DNA of 6,183 nucleotides from Methanosphaera sp. (lineage in GTDB: Archaea; Methanobacteriota; Methanobacteria; Methanobacteriales; Methanobacteriaceae). The notes below the pieces were generated by a model that worked only from the letters and a program-made list of their open reading frames with translations, did no database searches and was not told the DNA's origin. A program made the translations under genes and the position numbers. The stretch covers positions 1 to 6,183 of the forward strand of contig DUHK01000023.1 of NCBI GenBank assembly GCA_013330915.1. The letters are read 5' to 3'. Each line of letters opens with the position of its first letter. The first letter of the stretch is position 1. Positions 1-5,253 of this stretch are shown here, piece after piece.

Positions 1-39
1 GAAAATGCCGGTTGTGAATATGGTGAGTATGATAAATAA
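1..39 (+). CDS. 3' end of an upstream gene (partial)
   Basis: Only the last 12 codons and a TAA stop are visible in frame 1, reading ENAGCEYGEYDK. The stop at 37-39 sits directly against the AAAGG ribosome binding site of the permease gene that starts at 51. This is the same tight layout seen between the permease and the ATPase, so an operon is plausible. A competing open frame (stop at 44-46) is rich in Met and less coding-like. The tail is too short to name a product. Confidence 0.35.
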   Translation, partial: ENAGCEYGEYDK

Positions 40-50
40 AGGTTAATAAT

Positions 51-1181
51 ATGAACTATTTTAAATTAATAATGAAAAATCCTTTTAGAAACAAAACACG
101 TAGTTTTCTGGCAATTGTGGGCATAGCCATTGGTATCGCAACTATCGTGGCTTTAGGACTTATCACAGCTTCGCTTGAAGATTCTACAGAAACTACCTTA
201 AAAGATGGTTCTGCCGAAATTACCGTTACAAAAATAGGCAGTTCCATGGGTTCATCCTCAGGTAACTTAAATGAAAGTTATGTGGACAAATTATCGGAAA
301 TTGATGGCGTTGAAAAAACAGCGGGATTGCTGGACACAACCATCATAGATACCACAAGCGATAGAGAATCGAGCCGTTATGGATACAGTCTTTACGGTGC
401 CAAACGTGACGATTTAGATATTGTTGGAATTAATAACGTTAACGGTAGCTTATTTGACGAAGAAAAAGATGAACTGATTGTGGGAAAAAATCTTGCAGAT
501 GAGGAAAATTACACTATTGGAGATACAATAGACGTTTATGGAAACGAATTTAAAATAACGGGTATTTACGAAACAGGATCTATTTTTTATGATACTGCAA
601 TGTACACTAGCCTTGAAAGACTTCAAAACTTAACTGACAATGAAGGGGAAATATCTAGTATATCCGTTAAAATCAAAAAGGATGCTAATTTGACAACTGT
701 AAATGACAATATAAAAGACAAATACAATGACACATTAAACACCATAACTACAGAGGAAATGTCTCAAACTATTGATGATACCCTTGGAATGATAAATTCC
801 ACTACAACTGCCATAGAAGCATTGGCAATAATTATTGGTGGTCTGGGCGTTATAAATACAATGATGATGACTGTTTTTGAAAGAACTCGAGAAATTGGAG
901 TTTTAAAATCTGTAGGATGGACTAAAAAAAGAATACTTACCATGATTATGGGAGAATCAATTGTTTTAACATTGCTTTCAGGAATTATAGGTTCTGTGTT
1001 GGGAGTGATTGGAGTAGTATTGTTGTTAAAAGTTAATGGTGGAGATATGACACTTGTGTTTAATATAAACATATTCATAAAAGCATTTGCAGTTGCATTG
1101 ACTGTAGGTATACTTGGTGGTTTATATCCGGCAATTAAAGCTTCACGATTATCACCGACAGAAGCATTGAGATATGAATAG
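51..1181 (+). CDS. ABC transporter permease, FtsX/MacB type
   Basis: A 376-residue membrane subunit of a MacB/LolCE-like ABC system, which exports or extracts substrates by mechanotransmission rather than forming a classical channel. The layout is typical of the family. There is a short cytoplasmic N-terminus and a first membrane helix at about 18-40, then a large polar extracytoplasmic MacB_PCD-like domain at about 45-250. Three C-terminal helices follow at about 253-273, 300-327 and 341-361. The cytoplasmic coupling segment ERTREIGVLKSVGWTKKRI (277-295) is the hallmark of FtsX-domain permeases, as is the ending SRLSPTEALRYE. The start is ATG 51, preceded by AAAGGT with a 7-nt gap. The partner ATPase begins 14 nt downstream. 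The substrate cannot be told from sequence; peptides, lipids or antimicrobial compounds are family possibilities. The length is normal and there is no sign of decay. Confidence 0.93.
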   Translation: MNYFKLIMKNPFRNKTRSFLAIVGIAIGIATIVALGLITASLEDSTETTLKDGSAEITVTKIGSSMGSSSGNLNESYVDKLSEIDGVEKTAGLLDTTIIDTTSDRESSRYGYSLYGAKRDDLDIVGINNVNGSLFDEEKDELIVGKNLADEENYTIGDTIDVYGNEFKITGIYETGSIFYDTAMYTSLERLQNLTDNEGEISSISVKIKKDANLTTVNDNIKDKYNDTLNTITTEEMSQTIDDTLGMINSTTTAIEALAIIIGGLGVINTMMMTVFERTREIGVLKSVGWTKKRILTMIMGESIVLTLLSGIIGSVLGVIGVVLLLKVNGGDMTLVFNINIFIKAFAVALTVGILGGLYPAIKASRLSPTEALRYE

Positions 1182-1186
1182 GAGGG
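1180..1186 (+). promoter_or_regulatory. Shine-Dalgarno of the ATPase gene
   Basis: AGGAGGG overlaps the TAG stop of the permease gene and lies 9 nt before ATG 1196. It fixes the ATPase start and points to coupled translation within one mRNA. Confidence 0.85.
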
Positions 1187-1195
1187 TTACTTTCC

Positions 1196-2230
1196 ATGAG
1201 AAATATTGTAAGTATTCGTGATTTGAAAAAGTATTATGACAATGGTGAAACCAAGGCATTAAATGGAATTAACCTCGATATTATGGAAGGAGAATTCGTA
1301 TCAATAATAGGACCTTCCGGGAGTGGTAAATCAACCCTTTTGAATATGATTGGTGCATTGGACAATCCTGACAGTGGCAGCATAATAGTTGACGGCATGG
1401 ATTTAAACAACCCTAAGGAAAATCTTTCAAAGTTTCGTTCAGAGAAGATTGGTTTCATATTTCAGTTACATAACCTGATTCCAAATCTTAGCGTTTTAGA
1501 AAATGTGCTTATACCCTTGGTTGGAAAACATTTACGAATAAACAAAAAGAATGAAAGAAAAGCCGTTGAATTATTAAAAAATGTAGGATTAAGAGATAAA
1601 ATTCATCAGAATCCCACTAAAATGTCTGGTGGACAAAGACAACGTGTTGCAATAGCCAGAGCATTAGTTAATGAACCTTCAATTATTATAGCAGATGAAC
1701 CTACAGGTGCATTGGACACTAAAACAGGTCAAAAAATTATGGATTTGTTAAAAAATTTACATAAAGACCATAATGTTACTTTAATTGTGGTTACTCATGA
1801 TCCAACAGTGGCCAGTCAGGCAGACCGAACAATTACTGTTCGTGACGGTCAGATTATTGAAAGCAAAGAACAAGACCATCAACTTAAGGTCATTCCAGAA
1901 AGAGAAGTAAGCCATGTAGATGAAGACTTTGTTGATTATGTTACACGAGAAAAAATCTATGGTACTGATATTCCTAAGAAAATCCTGATTAAAATGGATA
2001 ATAAAAATATGAAACTGCAGATTAGGGCATTGACAAGTACTCAAATTAGAACTGCAAGATTGAATGAAGAAAATGGTTCAAGTACATTCCAGGAGAATAT
2101 TGTTCAAATGGGTGCTTACAGTTTAAGCGGTAAAAAAATACCAATGAAATTTATTCAAAATAAAATTCCTGCAGGCGTTGTTGATAAAATATCTGATAGA
2201 ATAATTAAATACAGTTTATATGGTGAATAA
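1196..2230 (+). CDS. ABC transporter ATP-binding protein, LolD/MacB type, with C-terminal extension
   Basis: This 344-residue cytoplasmic ATPase powers the FtsX-type permease encoded just upstream. All nucleotide-binding motifs are intact: Walker A GPSGSGKS (39-46), Q-loop Gln90 in FIFQ, signature MSGGQ (143-147), Walker B IIIADE (163-168) followed by the D-loop region GALD, and H-loop His201 in VVTHD. The motif wording ([23 protein letters not shown]) is that of the LolD/MacB/FtsE group. Members of that group are usually about 220-250 residues long. Here about 110 more residues follow (about 235-344); they are mixed charged and hydrophobic, with no motif I can name and no membrane segment. 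The extension may be a regulatory or permease-contacting domain (inference). The gene is followed by oligo-T tracts, so it is probably last in its operon. Confidence 0.95.
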   Translation: MRNIVSIRDLKKYYDNGETKALNGINLDIMEGEFVSIIGPSGSGKSTLLNMIGALDNPDSGSIIVDGMDLNNPKENLSKFRSEKIGFIFQLHNLIPNLSVLENVLIPLVGKHLRINKKNERKAVELLKNVGLRDKIHQNPTKMSGGQRQRVAIARALVNEPSIIIADEPTGALDTKTGQKIMDLLKNLHKDHNVTLIVVTHDPTVASQADRTITVRDGQIIESKEQDHQLKVIPEREVSHVDEDFVDYVTREKIYGTDIPKKILIKMDNKNMKLQIRALTSTQIRTARLNEENGSSTFQENIVQMGAYSLSGKKIPMKFIQNKIPAGVVDKISDRIIKYSLYGE

Positions 2231-2261
2231 TTTTATATTTTAAGAAATTATTCATTGATTC

Positions 2262-2307
2262 TTTTTTTTAAATGTTTTTGTTTCTTTTATCATTCTTCTC
2301 TTTTTTT
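2262..2307 (+). terminator. Oligo-T transcription termination region
   Basis: T8 at 2262-2269, further T-rich stretches, and T7 at 2301-2307 lie 30-80 nt after the ATPase stop, with no GC-rich hairpin. Runs of T on the coding strand are the known termination signal of archaeal RNA polymerase. Confidence 0.6.
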
Positions 2308-2318
2308 GGAAAATAATT

Positions 2319-2379
2319 ATTAAATATACTCCATACTTAAATAATACAAAATAAATATTTTAAAAAACATAATATAGTT
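2319..2379 (+). promoter_or_regulatory. Candidate promoter region for the HTH-ImmA / DUF4411 operon
   Basis: The gap between the T-tract terminator and the next gene is almost pure A/T. It holds several TATA-like strings: ATTAAATATA at 2319-2328, AATAAATATTTT at about 2350-2361, and ATAATATAG at about 2370-2377. Any of them could place a start site before ATG 2419; I cannot choose between them. The TTTCATA palindrome found near the Cys/His-rich gene is absent here. Confidence 0.35.
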
Positions 2380-2418
2380 ATTAGAACTTAATTTAAACTT
2401 TAAAGTGTGAGTAATACC

Positions 2419-3591
2419 ATGTCACAAAGCATCGAGGTTAATCCGGAATGGATTATTTGGTCGAGGAAATCATTAAATTACAGTGTTGAAAGTGCCAGTA
2501 AAAAATTGAAAATCAAACCTTCAACATTGGAAGAATGGGAATTAACTGGTCGCTTAACATATAAAAATATTAATAAATTAGCGAATTTATACGATGTTAG
2601 TCCATTATTATTTCTTAACAACACTCCTCCTCCTGAAATTGAACAGTACATTAAAGATTATCGTACAATGAACGATAAGAGAATATTATCCAGTCCGGAT
2701 ATATTAAAAGAGATTAAACATGCAAAACGTAAAAGAATGCTGCTTTTGGAAATAGCTGAGAAACTCAATAAAAATTTGGATTTCGATTATTATCAGGAAA
2801 AAGAGCGTAACAAGGAATCTCTTGTTAATATTATTAAGGACTCCCTGGATATTAATGCAGTTAAATTAAACAATTATTCTGTTGATCAATGGATTAGAGA
2901 ATTTGAATCATTGAATATATTAATTTTCAAGTTTTATAATATTAAACCCGAAGATATTAAAGGATATGCTTTTAACAACACCAGGTTGCCTCTTATAGGT
3001 ATCAATAATCGAATTCCGGACAAAGAAAAAATTTTTTCATTGTTTAATGAATATGCTCATTTGTTAATAGGAAAGGATGGAATTAGTGGAGATTATAATA
3101 GGGAAAAAGAGGAAGAATTCTGTAATTCAGTAGCCTCAGAAATATTGTTGCCTGAAAAAGAAATTAAAAACATTAAAATCAGTAACATTAATTCAATTAT
3201 CAGAATCGTTTCCACCAGATACAACGCAAATATGGAAACAATTCTTTACAGGTTAAAAAACATCAACATGTTAACAGAAGAGGAACTGGAGGAACAACTT
3301 CTTAAGAGAGTATATAATAAGGATGAAAAGGTCAAAGAGGAAAGTGATGTTGAGAAAGAGGATGAAAAGAAAGATAAAACTCCTCCTAAGAAGAGAAAAA
3401 CATCAAAACAACAACGATTAAAGACCATAGCATCAAAGAACGTTAATCAAAATGGACACTTATTCATTGAATTACTGCTGGAAGCATATGATGAAGAACT
3501 AATAAATGATCTGGATCTTTCAAACGAACTTGGAGTTCCTCATACAGCCATTCCTTTCGTAATTGATAAAGTAACAGGGGCAAGACGATGA
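2419..3591 (+). CDS. HTH + ImmA/IrrE (COG2856-like) protein, putative antitoxin, altered zinc motif
   Basis: The protein has 390 residues from ATG 2419, chosen because GTGA (2407-2410) sits 8 nt upstream as a Shine-Dalgarno; a GTG at 2407 would add 4 residues. Residues 10-67 form an Xre-like helix-turn-helix (SVESASKKLKIKPSTLEEWE). Residues about 165-285 match the ImmA/IrrE peptidase-like domain: FSLFNEYAHLL (206-216), then EEFCNSVASEILLP (232-245). The metallopeptidase motif HExxH here reads N210-E-Y-A-H214, so the first zinc ligand is Asn (codon AAT at 3046). The second His and the downstream Glu (E232, ExxCN) remain. A Lys/Glu-rich linker (about 300-335) leads to a small C-terminal helical domain, as in family members paired with DUF4411. 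The stop overlaps the next start (ATGA). The likely role is DNA-binding antitoxin and autoregulator; peptidase activity is doubtful. Confidence 0.82.
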   Translation: MSQSIEVNPEWIIWSRKSLNYSVESASKKLKIKPSTLEEWELTGRLTYKNINKLANLYDVSPLLFLNNTPPPEIEQYIKDYRTMNDKRILSSPDILKEIKHAKRKRMLLLEIAEKLNKNLDFDYYQEKERNKESLVNIIKDSLDINAVKLNNYSVDQWIREFESLNILIFKFYNIKPEDIKGYAFNNTRLPLIGINNRIPDKEKIFSLFNEYAHLLIGKDGISGDYNREKEEEFCNSVASEILLPEKEIKNIKISNINSIIRIVSTRYNANMETILYRLKNINMLTEEELEEQLLKRVYNKDEKVKEESDVEKEDEKKDKTPPKKRKTSKQQRLKTIASKNVNQNGHLFIELLLEAYDEELINDLDLSNELGVPHTAIPFVIDKVTGARR

Positions 3592-4121
3592 GCAATGCTA
3601 AATATTTAATTGATACTAACATTTTTGTTAGATTTCAAAGCGGACAACAATACGACCAATCATGTTTTCCTGTTCAGTTTAATAATTTCCTTAAATTACT
3701 AGAAGATGGTTGTGCCATATCCATTGACAAGGTTAAAGATGAACTAAACGATGATTTCTTCTGTAAAGAATACAAAGACATATTCAAGGACAGTATTACA
3801 GGTGATATTTCAGAAACATACAACATACTTAAAAGTAAGCAACCGGAATATTTCAATACTTATGCTTTAGAAAAGCCAGATGATGCTGATCCGTATCTGA
3901 TTATATATGCGTATCATAATGATTTATGTATTGTAACTCAAGACGAATTTCTGTCAACTAATTTAAGTATTAAAAAATTCAATCTCCCTACAATATGTGA
4001 AGCGTTGGGTGGAATTATTGTAGACAATAAGGATAAAAAAGACAACATAAATCAATATGATAGAGGATTTGGATGTATTTGTTTAACTGAATTAATACGG
4101 AAAGAAAAGTTAATGAAATAA
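3588..4121 (+). CDS. DUF4411 PIN-like protein, putative toxin RNase
   Basis: This 177-residue protein opens with the PIN-like signature KYLIDTNIF (5-13; acidic D9). It continues with DKVKDEL (47-53; E52), DADPYLIIYA (99-108; D101) and IVTQDE (115-120). These are the spaced acidic residues of PIN nucleases, in the arrangement of the DUF4411 family. PIN toxins cleave RNA using Mg2+ or Mn2+, so the expected role is a growth-inhibiting RNase neutralised by the upstream protein. The start codon overlaps the upstream stop by 4 nt (ATGA), giving translational coupling and the order antitoxin then toxin. Compared with what I recall of the family, an extra polar stretch of about 18-20 residues (about 143-161) separates the CEALGG strand from the closing CICLTELIRKEKL helix. 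All predicted acidic residues are present, so it could be active. Confidence 0.82.
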   Translation: MSNAKYLIDTNIFVRFQSGQQYDQSCFPVQFNNFLKLLEDGCAISIDKVKDELNDDFFCKEYKDIFKDSITGDISETYNILKSKQPEYFNTYALEKPDDADPYLIIYAYHNDLCIVTQDEFLSTNLSIKKFNLPTICEALGGIIVDNKDKKDNINQYDRGFGCICLTELIRKEKLMK

Positions 4122-4126
4122 CATTA

Positions 4127-4152
4127 ACTTTTTTTAAGATTTTTAAAAAAGT
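4127..4152. terminator. A/T-only inverted repeat with T-tracts after the DUF4411 gene
   Basis: ACTTTTTT (4127-4134) pairs with AAAAAAGT (4145-4152) around a 10-nt loop, starting 6 nt after the stop of the DUF4411 gene. The T7 run at 4129-4135 and T5 at 4140-4144 suit archaeal U-run termination on the plus strand. The A6 run serves the opposite strand, so it may terminate both converging transcripts. Confidence 0.55.
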
Positions 4153-4156
4153 CATT

Positions 4157-4226
4157 AAAAAAAAGAGCATAATAATTAAAATAAAAAAAGAAGATTTCAT
4201 ATAATTTTATGAAAAATATAAAAAAA
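4157..4226 (-). terminator. Minus-strand oligo-T tracts after the Cys/His-rich gene
   Basis: Read on the minus strand, T7 (4226-4220), T7 (4189-4183) and T8 (4164-4157) follow the stop codon of the Cys/His-rich gene within 20-90 nt. This is a normal archaeal termination layout, facing the converging DUF4411 gene. Confidence 0.5.
4195..4214. repeat. Palindrome copy 1: TTTCATA-N6-TATGAAA
   Basis: TTTCATA (4195-4201), spacer TAATTT, TATGAAA (4208-4214). Arms and spacer length are identical to the two copies at 4538 and 4573, though the spacer sequence differs. It lies between the convergent DUF4411 and Cys/His-rich genes, downstream of both. The identical arms with a different spacer suggest a selected protein-binding site, not a recent duplication. 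Confidence 0.75.
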
Positions 4227-4238
4227 GATATTATATAG
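4227..4238 (+). promoter_or_regulatory. Possible plus-strand TATA box, antisense to the Cys/His-rich gene
   Basis: GATATTATATAG preceded by A7 resembles the minus-strand promoter element GATTTATATAG at 4537-4527, and both are followed by TT. It lies 12 nt after palindrome copy 1. A start about 25 nt on would give an RNA antisense to the Cys/His-rich gene. In such AT-rich DNA it may be chance. Confidence 0.25.
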
Positions 4239-4244
4239 TTAAAG

Positions 4245-4439
4245 CTAGATTTGAACATTATTTATCCTTAAATGCATACCCTGCCTTCTTCTATGACAAC
4301 ATCTTTGTTTTTTCTCACAGTTTTCTTTGTTTGCATGTTTGTCGCATTTATCTTTGTTTTTACCATGACAACATTCTTTTTCTTCAGCATGTTCATGATT
4401 TTTTCCTTTACAACAATCATGACCGTCCCCATGAGTCAT
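4245..4439 (-). CDS. Small Cys/His-rich putative metal-binding protein
   Basis: A 64-residue soluble protein with no signal peptide or membrane segment, and no family I recognise. It holds 8 Cys (9, 10, 23, 24, 32, 41, 47, 48) and 8 His (3, 7, 15, 17, 25, 35, 49, 56), the rest being mainly Lys, Glu, Asp, Gly and Asn. Three CysCys modules recur: DCCKGKN (8-14), ECCHGKN (22-28) and RCCHRRR (46-52). This composition fits a metallothionein-like store, scavenger or chaperone for soft or borderline metals such as Zn, Cu, Ni or Cd (inference). The gene is real because AGAGGTGA (4450-4443) stands just before ATG 4439 and a good archaeal promoter lies upstream. It stands alone, converging on the DUF4411 gene and divergent from hsdS. 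A promoter flanked by two palindromes suggests tight regulation, perhaps by metal. Confidence 0.75.
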   Translation of the reverse strand: MTHGDGHDCCKGKNHEHAEEKECCHGKNKDKCDKHANKENCEKKQRCCHRRRQGMHLRINNVQI

Positions 4440-4442
4440 TTT

Positions 4443-4450
4443 TCACCTCT
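4443..4450 (-). promoter_or_regulatory. Shine-Dalgarno of the Cys/His-rich gene
   Basis: On the minus strand AGAGGTGA matches the archaeal 16S anti-Shine-Dalgarno (AGGAGGTGA), with the GAGG core 6 nt from ATG 4439. It is the main proof that this strand, not the hydrophobic opposite frame, is translated. Confidence 0.85.
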
Positions 4451-4526
4451 TTTCTAATATATAAAAAAAAGTAATATTATGATTTTAAATTAAATAAGTT
4501 ATCTAATAATTTATCTGAATTAACAA

Positions 4527-4540
4527 CTATATAAATCTTT
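4527..4540 (-). promoter_or_regulatory. Archaeal BRE/TATA promoter of the Cys/His-rich gene
   Basis: Minus-strand reading gives AAAGATTTATATAG: a purine-rich BRE followed by a near-consensus TTTATATA box. A start about 25 nt downstream (around 4505) would leave a leader of about 65 nt containing the Shine-Dalgarno. The BRE overlaps the arm of palindrome copy 2, so a protein bound there would compete with TFB/TBP, which implies repression. Confidence 0.65.
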
Positions 4541-4557
4541 CATAAAAAAATATGAAA
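4538..4557. repeat. Palindrome copy 2: TTTCATA-N6-TATGAAA, promoter-proximal operator
   Basis: TTTCATA (4538-4544), spacer A6, TATGAAA (4551-4557). The stretch at 4538-4558 is a perfect 21-bp direct repeat of 4573-4593, offset by 35 bp. This copy abuts the TATA box and overlaps the BRE of the minus-strand promoter, the classic position of an archaeal repressor operator. Confidence 0.75.
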
Positions 4558-4572
4558 ATAATTCATATTAAT

Positions 4573-4592
4573 TTTCATAAAAAAATATGAAA
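4573..4592. repeat. Palindrome copy 3: TTTCATA-N6-TATGAAA
   Basis: TTTCATA (4573-4579), spacer A6, TATGAAA (4586-4592). With copy 2 it builds a larger dyad centred near 4565: TATGAAAAT (4551-4559) is the exact inverse of ATTTTCATA (4571-4579), with a further half-site TTCATA at 4562-4567 in between. Four exact half-sites thus start at 4538, 4551, 4573 and 4586, as expected for two cooperating dimers. It lies 82 nt before the hsdS start and could also act on that gene. Confidence 0.75.
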
Positions 4593-4603
4593 AAATATTC
4601 GGC

Positions 4604-4645
4604 ATACATAAAAAATTTTAAAACATAAAGACAAAGTATAAATTA
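4604..4645 (+). promoter_or_regulatory. Candidate promoter region of the hsdS-hsdM operon
   Basis: AT-rich DNA before hsdS contains TATA-like strings, the best being AAAGTATAAATT at about 4632-4643, which has a BRE-like AAAG. A start 25 nt on would fall near 4665, leaving only a very short leader. A second option, TTTTAAAA at about 4616-4623, would start near 4645. No choice can be made by eye. Confidence 0.35.
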
Positions 4646-4674
4646 ACTAAAAAAAATTTCAAGGACGGATTAAA

Positions 4675-5253
4675 ATTAACTACATTAAATTAAAAGAGAT
4701 ATCACAAATTCATAGCGGACTACGAATATCCTCCTTTAAAGAAAAAGAAAACAATTACAAATATAAAATAATTACTTTAAACAACGAAAATAATTATAGA
4801 ATCAACAAAAACACACTTAATCAAATAACAACAGATAAAAAAATCGATTCAAAATACCTTTTAGAGAAAGGAGATATAATACTAAAATTGACACCACCAT
4901 ACACATCAAAGATCATAGAATTTAATGAAAAAAACATATCCACAACCTCCAATTATGCAATCATTAAGGTCAATGAAGGTTTCTCTCCAGAAATCATAAA
5001 CTTTTATCTAAACAGCGAGTACATTAAAAAACAAATCCATAAATTTGCCGACGAAACAAGCATCAAAGTAATTAATATCCGAAATATCAAAGAATTCAAT
5101 ATTATACCAACAGCCAAAGAAAAAGACCAGACCTATGAACAACTCATATTAACATACAAAAAAAAGAAAAAATACATGGAAAAACAATTGAATTTAGAAA
5201 AAAGTTTATTGGAAGAAATAATGTTTGGAGATAATAATAATGGTGGAAATTAA
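4675..5253 (+). CDS. hsdS: Type I restriction-modification specificity (S) subunit, half-size, non-canonical ATT start
   Basis: From ATT 4675 the frame gives 192 residues beginning (M)NYIKLKEISQIHSG, a typical S-subunit opening. One target recognition domain follows (about 1-140), with YLLEKGDIILKLTPPYTS, ISTTSNYAIIKVNEG, INFYLNSEYIKKQI and the closing SIKVINIRNIKEFNIIP. Then comes a helical, coiled-coil-like spacer (about 148-187). Full HsdS proteins carry two such units (about 400 residues), so this is a half subunit that would need to dimerise. S subunits choose the DNA sequence read by the M and R subunits. No in-frame ATG, GTG or TTG exists between the TAA at 4648 and TTG 4888. The sequence AAGGACGGAT (4661-4670) is well placed as a Shine-Dalgarno for ATT 4675. 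So either ATT is used, or the start codon has mutated and the gene is impaired. TTG 4888 would remove half the domain. It overlaps hsdM by 14 nt. Confidence 0.75.
   Translation: MNYIKLKEISQIHSGLRISSFKEKENNYKYKIITLNNENNYRINKNTLNQITTDKKIDSKYLLEKGDIILKLTPPYTSKIIEFNEKNISTTSNYAIIKVNEGFSPEIINFYLNSEYIKKQIHKFADETSIKVINIRNIKEFNIIPTAKEKDQTYEQLILTYKKKKKYMEKQLNLEKSLLEEIMFGDNNNGGN
5227..5232 (+). promoter_or_regulatory. Shine-Dalgarno of hsdM inside hsdS
   Basis: GGAGAT lies 7 nt before ATG 5240, within the last codons of hsdS. It supports ATG 5240 over the adjacent GTG 5243 and indicates coupled translation of S and M. Confidence 0.7.

Noticed and set aside
764..1078. Long minus-strand frame inside the permease gene
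   Set aside because: It lies wholly within a clear FtsX-type gene, has no ribosome site, and is a shadow of the sense strand.
2407..2418. GTG start for the HTH-ImmA gene
   Set aside because: The GTGA there is better read as the ribosome binding site of ATG 2419, 8 nt downstream; no Shine-Dalgarno precedes the GTG.
4272..4457. 61-residue hydrophobic plus-strand frame opposite the Cys/His-rich gene, looking like a membrane peptide
   Set aside because: Hydrophobic runs are the expected reverse complement of Lys/Glu/His/Cys codons, and no Shine-Dalgarno precedes its ATG, whereas the minus strand has AGAGGTGA.
4538..4593. Two 21-bp repeats as a minimal CRISPR array
   Set aside because: Only two copies, with a 14-nt gap, A/T-only composition and operator-like symmetry; no cas genes nearby.
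4552..4628. Tiny frames from ATG 4552 (12 codons) and ATG 4587 (13 codons) as leader peptides or as the hsdS start
   Set aside because: Both ATGs are part of the TATGAAA palindrome arms, have no ribosome site and are not in frame with hsdS.
4888..5253. TTG 4888 as the true start of the S subunit (121 residues)
   Set aside because: The same frame upstream encodes more than 70 residues of recognisable S-subunit domain; starting at TTG would cut the domain in half.
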